NCBI GenBank assembly: GCA_029210125.1
Contig: JARGPR010000001.1
Location: 1 to 64,000, forward strand
Length of the DNA stretch: 64,000 nt
From: Pseudomonadales bacterium
GTDB lineage: Bacteria; Pseudomonadota; Gammaproteobacteria; Pseudomonadales; JAHRWD01
Direction of reading: 5' to 3'
Made by a program: the position numbers and the translations under genes. The notes under the pieces were generated by a model. That model ran no database searches and was not told the origin of the DNA. It worked only from the letters and a program-made list of their open reading frames with translations. Position 1 is the stretch's first letter. Every line of letters begins with the position of its first letter. Positions 37,090-47,229 of this stretch are shown piece after piece.

Positions 37090-38664
37090 TTAGTGTCGGA
37101 AATGGCGCATGCCGGTAAAGACCATTGCCATACCCGCTTCGTTGGCTGCTTGAATCACCTCGTCGTCGCGAATGGAGCCACCGGGTTGTATTACAGCGGT
37201 GATACCCGCTTCAGCTGCGGCATCAATGCCATCCCGAAATGGGAAAAAGGCATCGGAGGACATGACGGATCCTTTGACAATCAGCCCTTCATCCTGCGCC
37301 TTAATACCGGCGATTTTTGCGCTGTAGATTCGGCTCATTTGGCCCGCTCCCACCCCGATAGTCTGGCCATTTTTGGCGTATACAATCGCGTTGGATTTAA
37401 CATACTTGGCAACTTTCCACGCGAACAACAGGTCGGCCAGCTCTTGTTTTGTGGGTTTTCGATCGGTCGCGGTAGTAAGTTGCTCCAGCGTTACCTCAGC
37501 TATATCCCGGTCCTGTACCAAAAGTCCGCCGTTGACACGCTTGAAATCGAAATCAGAAGCCCTTTGTACGGGCCACTCCCCGGTTGCTAAAACTCGAATA
37601 TTCTTTTTAGTTGCCAGTATCGGCAGGGCGTCATCGAGGATGGAGGGGGCTATCAATACTTCCACAAACTGTCGGTCCAGAATGACTTGGGCCAGGGAAG
37701 CTGTTAGCGGTCCATTTAGTGCGATGATGCCACCAAAGGCTGAGGTAGGATCGGTCTGGAATGCTTTGTCGTAGGCCTCCTGCAAACTGGAGGCCGTTGC
37801 AACACCGCAAGGGTTGGCATGTTTTACAATTACGCAGGCGGGCCCGTCAAAACTGCGAACGCATTCGATCGCAGCATCCGAGTCCGCTAAGTTATTGTAG
37901 GAAAGCTCTTTACCCTGAATTTGTGTTGCGGTCGAAATACCCGCTTCCTGGGGCTGATGTTCTTTATAAAATGCCGCATTTTGGTGAGGGTTTTCGCCGT
38001 AGCGAAGATCCTGAACTTTAATAAATTGTTGATTAAAAGTTTCGGGGAACTGGCTCTGTTGGTCACGTGAACCTAGATAATTTGCAATCGCGCCGTCGTA
38101 TCGAGCGGTATGTTCAAAGGCTCTACACGCGAGTTCAAAACGTGTTGAGTCGCTCACTGAGCCGTTTTTATCGGCGAGTTCCTGTAGTACCCGGTCATAG
38201 TCTTCACTATTGACCACGATCGTGACGTCTTTGTGGTTTTTAGCGGCTGAGCGGATCATGGTTGGTCCGCCAATATCGATATTTTCAATCGCCTCGGCGA
38301 GACTGCAGTCGTCCTTTGCAATAGTTTGCTCGAATGGGTAAAGGTTGACCACGACCAGGTCGATAAAATTGATATCGTGTTTTGATGCGACCTCATTGTC
38401 GGTGCCGCGTCGCCCTAAAATTGCACCATGAACTTTAGGGTGCAGAGTTTTAACCCTTCCTGCCATGATCTCGGGGAAAGCGGTGTAGTCAGAAACTTCC
38501 TGAGCTGGTACCCCGTTGTCATTTAATAATTTGTGGGTGCCGCCGGTAGATAAGATCTGCACGCCTAGTTTGTGCAAGCCCTGTGCAAAGGGAACCAGGT
38601 TGGTTTTGTCGGAAACACTGATCAATGCGCGTTTAACGGGCGCATAATTTTCAATTTCGCTCAT
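37090..38664 (-). CDS. purH: Bifunctional AICAR formyltransferase / IMP cyclohydrolase
   Basis: Carries out the last two steps of IMP synthesis. The N-terminal MGS-like cyclohydrolase domain ([17 protein letters not shown] ... [29 protein letters not shown]) is followed by the AICAR transformylase domain ([15 protein letters not shown], the catalytic Lys-His region [12 protein letters not shown], and the ending FTGMRHFRH). At 524 residues it matches E. coli PurH (529). It lies 162 bp downstream of fis. A weak stem (GGCCTGGCA/TGCCGGGCC, 38781-38803) in that gap has no T-tract. Confidence 0.98.
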   Translation of the reverse strand: MSEIENYAPVKRALISVSDKTNLVPFAQGLHKLGVQILSTGGTHKLLNDNGVPAQEVSDYTAFPEIMAGRVKTLHPKVHGAILGRRGTDNEVASKHDINFIDLVVVNLYPFEQTIAKDDCSLAEAIENIDIGGPTMIRSAAKNHKDVTIVVNSEDYDRVLQELADKNGSVSDSTRFELACRAFEHTARYDGAIANYLGSRDQQSQFPETFNQQFIKVQDLRYGENPHQNAAFYKEHQPQEAGISTATQIQGKELSYNNLADSDAAIECVRSFDGPACVIVKHANPCGVATASSLQEAYDKAFQTDPTSAFGGIIALNGPLTASLAQVILDRQFVEVLIAPSILDDALPILATKKNIRVLATGEWPVQRASDFDFKRVNGGLLVQDRDIAEVTLEQLTTATDRKPTKQELADLLFAWKVAKYVKSNAIVYAKNGQTIGVGAGQMSRIYSAKIAGIKAQDEGLIVKGSVMSSDAFFPFRDGIDAAAEAGITAVIQPGGSIRDDEVIQAANEAGMAMVFTGMRHFRH

Positions 38665-38826
38665 ATGTTGGTTGTCTAGTCTGCAAATATAGTGAAAGGG
38701 GGTTGTTATTCGTTATACGGGTTGCTTAAACGATGCAGGTGGGAGAGGAACTGATTTTAGGAATCAAAATAGCTGAAGCGGGCCTGGCAAAGGTTGCCGG
38801 GCCCGGTATCTCAAGTAACTGATCGT

Positions 38827-39117
38827 TTATAACATGCCGTAAGTTTTTAGTTTCTTGCGTAGTGTTCCGCGGTTTAAACCAAGCACTTCGGATGCTTTGG
38901 TTTGGTTACCACGAGTGTGCTTCATGACCGCTTCCATCAGCGGTGCTTCTACTTCTGACATCACCAGCTGGTAGACATCTGTAACCGCTTGCCCATCGAG
39001 ATGTGCAAAGTAGTTTGCCATGGCAACTTCAACACTTTCCCTTAACGAATGGGTCGTATTGACCGGCTCGTCGACGGGCGTAATGTTCTGTTCCAATACA
39101 ATATCCAATTCACTCAT
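38827..39117 (-). CDS. fis: DNA-binding protein Fis
   Basis: A nucleoid protein and growth-phase regulator that bends DNA as a dimer and activates stable-RNA promoters. The C-terminal helix-turn-helix [24 protein letters not shown] is diagnostic. The N-terminal part is variable, and the 96-residue length matches E. coli Fis (98). Its ATG overlaps the dusB stop by four bases (ATGA), the dusB-fis arrangement known from enterobacteria. Confidence 0.97.
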   Translation of the reverse strand: MSELDIVLEQNITPVDEPVNTTHSLRESVEVAMANYFAHLDGQAVTDVYQLVMSEVEAPLMEAVMKHTRGNQTKASEVLGLNRGTLRKKLKTYGML

Positions 39118-40145
39118 GCTGCTGCTCCCTTTGGCGGCTCGATATTTTTAATAATATTTTCTATAAATTTATTTTGATCATCTGCTGTGGTTAGCGTGTG
39201 AAAACTTTGTACAAATGAGTGCGAGTTTTGTTTCGATTGTTCAAAGTCAGCTACGCTGGCAAGGGCTTTTTCGGCATACCAGGCTAAATGTTTCCTGGCG
39301 ATTCGAACACCAATGCGTTCACCATAGTGGTCGTGTATTTGCCGGATATGATTCTGTGCAATCTTTCCTTTTTCGAGGACGGATAATTCCTTTTTAAGTT
39401 GTCCCGTTTTCAGGAAATATGAGATCTCACCCAACAGCCAGGGCTGACCCTGAGAACCACGTCCAACCATAATGGCGTCACAGCCCGTGTATTCTAACAC
39501 CACTTTCGCCTGTTTGGGTGTAGTGATATCGCCGTTTGCAAAAACCGGTATATTTATCTTTGATTTTACTTCAGCAACCGTGTCGTATTCAGCGGTTCCG
39601 GTAAAGCGGCTGGCACCTGTGCGACCGTGAATGGCGATGGCTTGAATACCACAATCCTCTGCAATTTTGGCGATGGAAAGAGCGTTCTTTTTATCCTCAG
39701 TCCAGCCGGTTCGGGTTTTTAGTGTAACCGGTATGTTAACTGCTTTAACTACCGCATCGAGTATTTCTGCGATCAATTTTTCGTCACGCATGAGTGCTGA
39801 ACCAGCCGCTTTTTTACAGACTTTTTTCGCGGGGCATCCCATATTAATATCGATGATCTGGGCACCTTGCTGGGCATTTAATTTGGCCGCCTGAGCCATC
39901 AATTCTGGGTCGTTACCAACGATTTGAATCGAACGAGGTTCGTTGTCATCAGGTAGTAATAATCGTTGCTGGGTTTTTCGGCTATTCCAGAGTTCCACCT
40001 TTGATGTGATCATTTCCGAAGTGGCCAAACCAGCGCCCATCTTCATAACCAGTTGCCGAAATGGCCGATCTGTAATACCTGCCATCGGTGCAAGCAGAAC
40101 TGGTGATACAAGTTGATATGGGCCGATTTTCGGGAGTTTGTCCAT
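39114..40145 (-). CDS. dusB: tRNA-dihydrouridine synthase B
   Basis: An FMN enzyme that reduces uridine in the tRNA D-loop (U17 in E. coli). Conserved parts: [24 protein letters not shown], the catalytic Cys in [20 protein letters not shown], the substrate region [15 protein letters not shown], and the FMN-phosphate site [21 protein letters not shown] 40145 gives the usual N-terminus ([16 protein letters not shown]); an ATG at 40193 would add 16 atypical residues. No clear ribosome-binding site precedes either. It is coupled to fis. Confidence 0.96.
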   Translation of the reverse strand: MDKLPKIGPYQLVSPVLLAPMAGITDRPFRQLVMKMGAGLATSEMITSKVELWNSRKTQQRLLLPDDNEPRSIQIVGNDPELMAQAAKLNAQQGAQIIDINMGCPAKKVCKKAAGSALMRDEKLIAEILDAVVKAVNIPVTLKTRTGWTEDKKNALSIAKIAEDCGIQAIAIHGRTGASRFTGTAEYDTVAEVKSKINIPVFANGDITTPKQAKVVLEYTGCDAIMVGRGSQGQPWLLGEISYFLKTGQLKKELSVLEKGKIAQNHIRQIHDHYGERIGVRIARKHLAWYAEKALASVADFEQSKQNSHSFVQSFHTLTTADDQNKFIENIIKNIEPPKGAAA

Positions 40146-40276
40146 GTGGGCTAAATGACATTTTTTTTGATGATCTGGTAGTGGGTTACGCATGATTATT
40201 GATGAATATCACGGGAGGTAATGTTGCCGATAAATGGCGGCCTCTATTATTGGATTCTAAAATAGGGGCTTGAAAA

Positions 40277-41389
40277 TTATGGAACAACCTTGACACTAAA
40301 GTTTGAAGCTTCTTCGCCAGGATGTTTTATTTCAAAAGATAGATAAATAGGTGTCGCAATCGGCATGGTGTCCACACTACTGAAATCGGCATTTAAATAT
40401 TCCTCTGGCTTGAACACTCGGCTGGCGACCGGGGTTTGATCAAGGCTACTAAAGTTCAGTTGGACTTTAGGGAACGACTGCGGGAATGAAGCATTGTTTG
40501 TGAGAATTAGATCGACAGTCAACGCATCGTAGAGTTTTGGATGGGGTTGGATGCTTAGGCCAGAGCTGGAGATGCTGTCGATATCTCGTTGAACGGGTAA
40601 CTCACAGCCAAATGTGTCGCAAATGAACTGATAGGCTGGCCGTAGACGGTAGTCTAGTGCGAGCCGATCAAAGTAAAAGAAACCGATCTGCCCAATCAAT
40701 GCTATCAATGCTAAAAAAGTCAAAAAGCCCCATAGTAAACTATTGCTTTTAGGGGCGGCTGGAGGGGGCTCGCTTATATCGTCAACATCGAGCTCTAGAT
40801 CAGGTATATGAAATTCATCGCTCTGATCATTGCCGGTCGCGGTATCCAGTAAAGTTGAATCAGGATTCCATTGGTCATCGCCATCGTCGTTTAACCTAGA
40901 GTCGCTTGAAATATCGGAAGTTTTTTCAGGCTCTGGTTTTGCAGATTTTTTGGAATCAGCAGCAAGAAGCGCGAGAGCCCACTCGTCTTCACTTACAGTA
41001 TCGTAGCTTTCGTCGGCGTATTGATTTTTATCCTTCTCAAAATCAGCGCTCGTTGTATGCCCTAAAGAGATTGATTTGAATGATTCACTGAACTCATCGT
41101 CATCGATCAGTTCGGCACTGCAGATGTCCTGGGGGAGAGCGAGATCGGCATCAGGTTGAGTTGTTGTGGGTTGCTCAACTGCAACTTTTGTCTCAGCGGG
41201 TGTATCGATATCAGGGTATTTACCGGTTTCCTCTGTCGGCTTGCTCGCTTGTTGTTCGAGGACCTGACATTCGGTAGCGGAAAATATATGTTCACATAGT
41301 CCACACCTTACGGTTCCCAGGGCGGCACTTAACTGCGTATCCGTGACACGGAAGGTTGTTTTACACTTTGGGCACTGGGTATGAATCAT
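40277..41389 (-). CDS. Zinc-ribbon and DUF3426 domain membrane protein
   Basis: A 370-residue protein of unknown function. It starts with a zinc ribbon of the MJ0042 type (CPKCKTTFRV ... VRCGLCEHIF; four Cys). A long acidic, low-complexity cytoplasmic linker (~50-215) follows, then one membrane helix (LLWGFLTFLALIALIGQIGFFYF) and a C-terminal DUF3426 domain that includes TFGCELP and a long beta-rich segment. Proteins with this domain order sit between prmA and dusB in many gammaproteobacteria, so the context is conserved even though the role is not known. Confidence 0.9.
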   Translation of the reverse strand: MIHTQCPKCKTTFRVTDTQLSAALGTVRCGLCEHIFSATECQVLEQQASKPTEETGKYPDIDTPAETKVAVEQPTTTQPDADLALPQDICSAELIDDDEFSESFKSISLGHTTSADFEKDKNQYADESYDTVSEDEWALALLAADSKKSAKPEPEKTSDISSDSRLNDDGDDQWNPDSTLLDTATGNDQSDEFHIPDLELDVDDISEPPPAAPKSNSLLWGFLTFLALIALIGQIGFFYFDRLALDYRLRPAYQFICDTFGCELPVQRDIDSISSSGLSIQPHPKLYDALTVDLILTNNASFPQSFPKVQLNFSSLDQTPVASRVFKPEEYLNADFSSVDTMPIATPIYLSFEIKHPGEEASNFSVKVVP

Positions 41390-41476
41390 GAAATGTTCTA
41401 CGTATGGTTACGCTAAGTTCGATTACCCAATAGTTTCGGTGAAATTGCAGAAAAACGCCAGAGTGTGAATAGTTCT

Positions 41477-42358
41477 CTATCTTCGTTTTGCGGTTAACAG
41501 AACCCATTCATCTTTTATTTCGGCTGGATCGAAGTCAAACCAGGCTTCATATGCGGATTGAACGCTCTCAATCTGTTCGGTCAATATTCCGGACAGCGCA
41601 AGTAATCCATTAGGGGTAACCAGCGTGGAAAACTGTTTTGCGAGCTCGATCAATGGGGTTGCGAGTATGTTGGCTACTAAAACATCACATTGAGTATTCG
41701 GGAATGACTCAGGTAGGTAACACACAATTTGTTGTTTATTAAGACTATTGAGTTGGGCGTTTTGAGTAGTGGCTTCCAGTGCCTGAGTATCGATATCGAT
41801 CATGTGGTTAGTGCTGCTCCCAAGTAGGCATGCGGCGATGCCGAGGATTCCGGATCCACAGCCATAATCGATGACTGTTTTATCTTTCAGGTTTTGTTGA
41901 GCTAACCATTCCAGGCATAGGGCGGTGGTCGGGTGGCTGCCGGTACCAAAAGCGAGGCCAGGGTTAAATAGGACGTTAATGGCCTTTGGGTCTGGAATAT
42001 CAAACCCCTGGGGTATGATCCATAAATGATCACCGAAGGCTAGTGGTTTGATATGCTTCATCCACTCAGTTTGCCAGGCTTTGTCTTTTAATATTTGGAT
42101 TTGATACCTGAGAGGTGTCGGCCCCGGGTATTGTTGGATCAACTGTTCGGTGAGTTGCTGCTGATCGGTATCAGCATCGAATAGCGCAGTGACGCGCGTG
42201 CGATGCCAAAGAGGGTTGGTGCCTAAAGGTGGCTCGTAAAGCGGCTGTTCGGCCGCGTCTTCAAAGGTGATTGAGATCGCTCCCAGAAGATCGAGAATGA
42301 GTTCGATAGCGCTGGTTTGAGTTTCGTTTGTTTCGATCCGTAATTGTAACCAGGTCAT
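41477..42358 (-). CDS. prmA: Ribosomal protein L11 methyltransferase
   Basis: Trimethylates ribosomal protein L11 using S-adenosylmethionine. The N-terminal substrate-binding domain (WLQLRIETNETQTSAIELIL) is joined to a Rossmann methyltransferase domain with motif I VIDYGCGSGILGIAA and CDVLVANILATPLIELA. ATG 42358 gives 293 residues, the same as E. coli PrmA; a longer frame upstream would add 30 non-conserved residues. It is first in the prmA-DUF3426-dusB-fis-purH-purD series. In many relatives accBC precedes prmA; here rne does. Confidence 0.96.
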   Translation of the reverse strand: MTWLQLRIETNETQTSAIELILDLLGAISITFEDAAEQPLYEPPLGTNPLWHRTRVTALFDADTDQQQLTEQLIQQYPGPTPLRYQIQILKDKAWQTEWMKHIKPLAFGDHLWIIPQGFDIPDPKAINVLFNPGLAFGTGSHPTTALCLEWLAQQNLKDKTVIDYGCGSGILGIAACLLGSSTNHMIDIDTQALEATTQNAQLNSLNKQQIVCYLPESFPNTQCDVLVANILATPLIELAKQFSTLVTPNGLLALSGILTEQIESVQSAYEAWFDFDPAEIKDEWVLLTAKRR

Positions 42359-42447
42359 GGGGTGTGAAGTAAGCTCGCGGATTGAATAAGGGGGTGGGTG
42401 GATACAGCCAACGGATAGAGGCTTGTAGGATCGCTTAGGGAAGAGCA

Positions 42448-42482
42448 ACAGGTTGCTGAAACGATTGGTTTCAGCAACCTGT
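42448..42482. repeat. Perfect 15-bp inverted repeat between rne and prmA
   Basis: Arms 42448-42462 (ACAGGTTGCTGAAAC) and 42468-42482 (GTTTCAGCAACCTGT) are exact complements around a 5-nt loop. It begins 20 bp after the rne stop. Neither side carries a T-tract long enough for a standard Rho-independent terminator, so it may be an RNA-stabilising or processing hairpin. Confidence 0.85.
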
Positions 42483-42502
42483 ATTCAAACTAGCAGTAAA
42501 AC

Positions 42503-45163
42503 TTATTGTTCCGTTGGTTTTACTGCCTCAGTTGGTTTTAACGCAAACTCAGCGGGTTCGCTTTTAGTTTCCGTAGCCTTCGGTTTTTCATCGCGTGATC
42601 GTCGTGGATCATTGGATGCGCGACGAGGTTTTTTGGGTGTTTCCTGTTTTGGTTTTTCGGAAGCGGGCTTCGCAGCCTGATCCGCTTTTTCAAGACTGGA
42701 AGCTTTTGGCTCGCTACTAGCAACTTCTGCCGATCTAACAGGCTTGGGGTCCTGAGGTTTAGGCGGTTTCGGGGTAGTACTTTGTTCAACGTTCGGTTCG
42801 GGAGCCGCTTTCGCCTCGGGCTTTGGTATTTGTTTTGGTTCGCTGTTTTGTGCCTGAGGGCTATCCTTACGTTCAGCTTTAGTTTCTTGTTTAGCTTTTG
42901 CTTTGTTTTCTACTTTGGTATCAGCCTTATCCACCATTGAAGTTTCTGCTACTGGTCGAGGTTTTGACTGCCGGGTTTTAGCCTTGTTTGGATTCGGGTT
43001 TTGATCACTCTTGGTATTTGCCTGGGTTGCCTCACTGGCGGAGGTTTTTGGTTCAGTGGATTTTACCTGAGCGGCTGATTGATCAGGCTTTTGGTCATTT
43101 TTACGTGAGGCATTGTCTGAATCCTTGCGCTGGTTGTGGCTGGTTCGTGGTTTGCGTTGGGCTGGGCGCTTATTGGATTGTTGGCGGGTGCTATCACCTT
43201 TCTTTGAACTTTGCTCTTCGTTGCGTGTGCGTTTTGGGCGATCATCCTGTTTTCTCTGATTGTCAGAGTTGCTGGATGATTTGCGCTGCTGAGGACGATC
43301 CTGTTTTTGTTGTCGCGATTTATTTTGAGATGAGCTCTGCCCCCGCTTATCTCTGGATCCGTTTGGTTTGTTACCGGACTGATCATTGGAATTTTTTTGC
43401 TGGCGTCGTTGACTTGATCCTTTGCCACGATTGTCTTGAGACTGAGGCTTTTTTGGTTTAGGTTCGGTTTTTGCTACTTTTGGCTCTGGTTTTTCTGCTG
43501 AGCTAACACCAAAAATTTTACCCAGTACACCACCAATTCGACCACCTAAACCAGTGCTAGCAGCGCCCGAAGCAGGAGGCGGTTCTGATGCTTTTACGGT
43601 TGAAACAGCGGGCTGCTGGCGATCATGGGTTTCATCTTGATTAATTGCCTCAGGTTTTGAGAACTTCACTTCATGGCTGAGTACGTTGGTTTCGCCATCT
43701 TTAAGCTTGAAGACTTCGTGCTCTGGTGCTTCCATGTGAGGGTTGGGGATTACAGTAATTGTTGAGTTATGTGTGGCTTCAAGTTCGCTGATGCTGGCAC
43801 GTTTTTCATTAAGTAAGAATGAGGCGATCGGCAGGGGTACGACGGCACGAATATGCGCGCCCGATTCACGAACGATGCTTTCTTCAATCAAACGCATTAC
43901 CGAAAGCGCAAGGGATTTATCCGCTCGAATGGTGCCCTGGCCATTGCAGCGTGGGCATACAATTGCGCTGGTCTCTCCGAGCGATGGTCGCAAGCGTTGG
44001 CGTGACATCTCCAGTAAGCCGAAGCGGGATATGCGGCCGGTTTGCACCCGTGCTCGATCATCTTTCAGTGCATCGCGCATGCGGTTTTCAACTTCTCGCT
44101 GATTACGGGTAGGTCCCATGTCGATGAAGTCAATAACGATTAAGCCACCGACATCTCGAAGTCGAAGCTGTCTGGCGATTTCATCAGCGGCTTCGAGATT
44201 GGTGTTGAGGGCGGTGTCTTCAATATCGCTGCCGCGGGTTGAGCGCGAGGAGTTGATATCGATGGAAATTAAGGCCTCGGTTTGGTCAATTACGATGGAG
44301 CCACCGGAGGGCAATTTAACTTCATGCTGATATGCGGTTTCGATCTGACTCTCAATCTGAAAGCGATTGAATAGCGGCATTGGGTTGTTATACAGTTTGA
44401 TGCGGTCTTCAAATGTTGGCATTACCTGCCGGATGAAGTTAACGGCTTCCTCGTAGGCGCTTTCTGTGTCGATGAGCACTTCATCGATATCCTGCCGTAG
44501 GTAATCCCGAACGGTACGGATGATGACGTTGCTTTCCTGGTATATCAAAAATGGTGACGGTTTGTCCGCCGCGGCAGTAATCGCTTCCCAAAGTTGTACC
44601 AGGTATTGAAGATCCCACTGGAGCTCCTCCTGGCTGCGGCCAATTCCTGCGGTGCGAACGATGATGCCCATACCCTCAGGGATTGGCAGCCCAGCTAAGA
44701 TTTCCCGCAGCTCATTACGTTCATCGCCTTCGATTCTTCGAGAGATGCCACCTGCTCGAGGGTTGTTTGGCATCAATACAAGGTAACGTCCGGCCAAACT
44801 GATGAAACTGGTAAGGGCAGCACCCTTATTTCCGCGCTCTTCCTTGTCGACCTGAATAATCAGCTCTTGCCCTTCGGAGAGCACGTCTTGAATATTGAAA
44901 CGACCTTTGATGTCTGAAGGAGATTTTTTGAAGTATTCGCGGGAAATTTCCTTGAGAGGGAGGAAACCGTGACGATTGCCGCCGTAGTCTACAAAAGCAG
45001 CTTCGAGGCTGGGTTCAATACGGGTGATACGGCCCTTGTAAATATTGGCCTTTTTTTGTTCTCTGGATCGATTTTCGATGTCCAGATCATACAGTCGTTG
45101 TCCATCGACAAGAGCAACGCGCAATTCTTCTTTGTGAGTTGCATTGATAAGCATTTTTTTCAT
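42503..45163 (-). CDS. rne: Ribonuclease E
   Basis: The main endoribonuclease for mRNA decay and rRNA/tRNA maturation. The catalytic half (~1-520) has the N-terminal [27 protein letters not shown], the S1 domain ([24 protein letters not shown]), DNase-I-like Asp motifs [12 protein letters not shown] and [10 protein letters not shown], and the Zn-link CPRCNGQG. An amphipathic segment [17 protein letters not shown] (~535-550) is a candidate membrane anchor like that of E. coli. The rest (~550-886) is Lys/Pro/Gln/Glu-rich and disordered, presumably the RNA- and partner-binding scaffold. It is divergent from rluC, as in E. coli. Confidence 0.97.
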   Translation of the reverse strand: MKKMLINATHKEELRVALVDGQRLYDLDIENRSREQKKANIYKGRITRIEPSLEAAFVDYGGNRHGFLPLKEISREYFKKSPSDIKGRFNIQDVLSEGQELIIQVDKEERGNKGAALTSFISLAGRYLVLMPNNPRAGGISRRIEGDERNELREILAGLPIPEGMGIIVRTAGIGRSQEELQWDLQYLVQLWEAITAAADKPSPFLIYQESNVIIRTVRDYLRQDIDEVLIDTESAYEEAVNFIRQVMPTFEDRIKLYNNPMPLFNRFQIESQIETAYQHEVKLPSGGSIVIDQTEALISIDINSSRSTRGSDIEDTALNTNLEAADEIARQLRLRDVGGLIVIDFIDMGPTRNQREVENRMRDALKDDRARVQTGRISRFGLLEMSRQRLRPSLGETSAIVCPRCNGQGTIRADKSLALSVMRLIEESIVRESGAHIRAVVPLPIASFLLNEKRASISELEATHNSTITVIPNPHMEAPEHEVFKLKDGETNVLSHEVKFSKPEAINQDETHDRQQPAVSTVKASEPPPASGAASTGLGGRIGGVLGKIFGVSSAEKPEPKVAKTEPKPKKPQSQDNRGKGSSQRRQQKNSNDQSGNKPNGSRDKRGQSSSQNKSRQQKQDRPQQRKSSSNSDNQRKQDDRPKRTRNEEQSSKKGDSTRQQSNKRPAQRKPRTSHNQRKDSDNASRKNDQKPDQSAAQVKSTEPKTSASEATQANTKSDQNPNPNKAKTRQSKPRPVAETSMVDKADTKVENKAKAKQETKAERKDSPQAQNSEPKQIPKPEAKAAPEPNVEQSTTPKPPKPQDPKPVRSAEVASSEPKASSLEKADQAAKPASEKPKQETPKKPRRASNDPRRSRDEKPKATETKSEPAEFALKPTEAVKPTEQ

Positions 45164-46137
45164 GTTGTACCGCTACTAAATAATTAGGTTGGAGCGCTAG
45201 CAACATATGGAGCAGACAATGAACAGCCTGTGGCTGGTGTGATATCAGAAGTAGATATAAGAGATTTGCAGGGCGGCAAGGAGGGTAAACTCCATCCTTT
45301 TTGCACCTCTATCCAGGTATATTATCTAGCTTCTTGTTTTTAAAATAACAGCTCGTTAATTGGCATATTGGGTACGCATTTGCCAGTACAGTGACTGAAT
45401 GAGTCAAAGGCGCTGCGTATTGTTGTACTGTTACCATGCGGCGTTGCCGTCATGTTGATCAGTAACACTAAAATCGAGGGGCTGCCAGAGTATGTTTGTC
45501 TGTGGAGCACTTCGGTTAGGGTCCAAAAAACGAGTGGTTATGTGATCGTCACACAACTACAAAATGAGACTTTGGCGGAGGAGCAGTTTCGTTCCGTTGC
45601 ATGAAGTCTCAACTGCGCATTTATGTTGGCGCAGGTATAAATCTATTTGTCAGCTCGGATATGTTGTTGCCCGAGTAAATAATGTATCAACGACCATTGC
45701 AGATGGTCGAAGTATAAATCCTGTTTTTGTTCGTTCCGCGTACCCTAGTTTGAGTTGGTTATGTTGAACCAAATAAAGTGCTTCAGGCACGAATGTAAAT
45801 AAATTTGTCGGGGGGTGTGCATCTCTCTAATGAAGGCACCCATTTGTAAATCGACTGGAAGAATCATCACTTGAAAACTGTGATCTCAAAGTAATATCGT
45901 TAAAGTCACCGTGCCCCAGACCGAAGCAGGGTCAACCCAACTATGTCGGAATATAGCACCTTTTATTAAGTCCTTCAAACTTAACGTATTTATGGTTGGA
46001 AAAGCATTCTGATTGATTGGTTGTAGTGAGTTTTAAATTATCCGGGATTAATTGATATTCGGTGTAGAATGGTAGCCCGCTTGCGAAAAGGGAGCGGGTC
46101 GCATTAGATGGCCGCAGAATTTTCCGGAGTTATATAG
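45164..46137. promoter_or_regulatory. Long rne-rluC intergenic region, probable rne leader
   Basis: About 970 bp without a credible gene. In E. coli rne has a 361-nt 5' leader whose hairpins let RNase E control its own mRNA, and rne and rluC are divergent in the same way; the same logic is inferred here. Small stem-loops are visible: CAGCC/GGCTG (45224-45236), ACCAT/ATGGT (45692-45706), GTGC/GCAC (45778-45790), and near rluC CCCGC/GCGGG (46076-46098). No -35/-10 pair is convincing. Short open frames here look random. Confidence 0.55.
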
Positions 46138-47103
46138 ATGGGCGAACCGTCCAAAACAACAAGGTTTCAAGTGGCGATGGTTGATGTGCCTGAGGAGTCA
46201 ACTGGGCAGCGGCTTGATAACTTTCTGATGTTTTATTGGGATGACATCCCGAAAACCAGAGTCTATAGAGCTATTCGCAAGGGTGAAGTGCGAGTAAACA
46301 GCGGGCGAAAAAATGCTCAGTATCGCTTGAAAGCTGGGGATTGTGTCCGGGTGCCACCGATAGGTAATGGTTCTCTCGATAAAAAGTCATATGGTGATGC
46401 GCTGCCTAATTGGGTCAGCTCGGCGCTTAAAACGGGCGTCCTCTATGAAGATGAAAATCTGTTGGTGGTCAATAAGCCCTCAGGTTTGGCTGTTCATGGT
46501 GGTAGTGGTGTCAGTTTTGGTTTGATTGAGGCGCTGCGTAAGTTGCGCCCGGATCAGCCGGGCCTGGAATTGGTGCATCGGTTGGATCGAGACACTTCCG
46601 GTTGCATCATAGTGGCAAAAAACCGTAAGAGCCTAAGAGCCCTGCAAAATCAGCTTCGTTTCAGCTCAATGAAGAAAACCTACCAAATGCTAGTAGTTGG
46701 TCGATGGCCCGCCAGAAAGCGGCGGGTTGAAGTAGCGCTGCAAAAGAATGTATTGAAATCAGGTGAGCGCATTGTCGTGGTGTCTGCCGATGGTAAGGCG
46801 AGTCGCACAGACTTCCAGGTGATTAAGCGTTTTGCGCAGGCTACTCTGCTGGAGGCTAATCTGATTACAGGGCGAACCCATCAGATTAGGGTGCATACCC
46901 AATACTCAGGTTTTCCTATTGTTGGCGATACTAAGTATGGTGATGATGCGGCCAATCTGATGTTTGCTGGTTCCGGTATCAAGCGGTTGTTTCTGCATGC
47001 TATGCGGCTAAAATTTCAGGATCCTGATACGGGGGGGGTGATTCAAGTAGAAGCGCCGCTTGATCAAAAGCTGCTTTCCGCTCTGGAATCGCTTCCGCCG
47101 TAA
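46138..47103 (+). CDS. rluC: 23S rRNA pseudouridine(955/2504/2580) synthase
   Basis: Converts three uridines of 23S rRNA to pseudouridine. An N-terminal S4 RNA-binding domain (RLDNFLMFYWDDIPKTRVYRAIRKGEVRVN) is followed by the RluA-type catalytic domain with the active Asp in VHRLDRDTSG (~149), ENLLVVNKPSGLAVHGG, and the ending TGRTHQIRVHTQ. At 321 residues it matches E. coli RluC (319). The ATG has GGAG eight bases upstream. It is divergent from rne. Confidence 0.96.
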   Translation: MGEPSKTTRFQVAMVDVPEESTGQRLDNFLMFYWDDIPKTRVYRAIRKGEVRVNSGRKNAQYRLKAGDCVRVPPIGNGSLDKKSYGDALPNWVSSALKTGVLYEDENLLVVNKPSGLAVHGGSGVSFGLIEALRKLRPDQPGLELVHRLDRDTSGCIIVAKNRKSLRALQNQLRFSSMKKTYQMLVVGRWPARKRRVEVALQKNVLKSGERIVVVSADGKASRTDFQVIKRFAQATLLEANLITGRTHQIRVHTQYSGFPIVGDTKYGDDAANLMFAGSGIKRLFLHAMRLKFQDPDTGGVIQVEAPLDQKLLSALESLPP

Positions 47104-47229
47104 GAGTCCTGATCTAGCGTTATTTATCTACTATTATTGTGGTGAATACTGGAAAGTTCGGTTATCGATTGATAAACCATCAACTAGGTGGGTCGATTGG
47201 ATTTTTAAACCTCGTTTGAGAACAACTGT

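Noticed and set aside
38781-38803. Stem GGCCTGGCA/TGCCGGGCC as a terminator between purH and fis
   Set aside because: No T-tract follows on either strand and the stem has a mismatch. purH probably continues the operon.
42988-44112. Several open frames antisense to rne
   Set aside because: They mirror the codon bias of the low-complexity RNase E tail and catalytic half. Composition is not protein-like, and no ribosome-binding sites are evident.
45564-45767. 67-residue frame in the rne-rluC gap
   Set aside because: Cys/Trp/Arg-rich random-looking sequence without a ribosome-binding site or recognisable motif.
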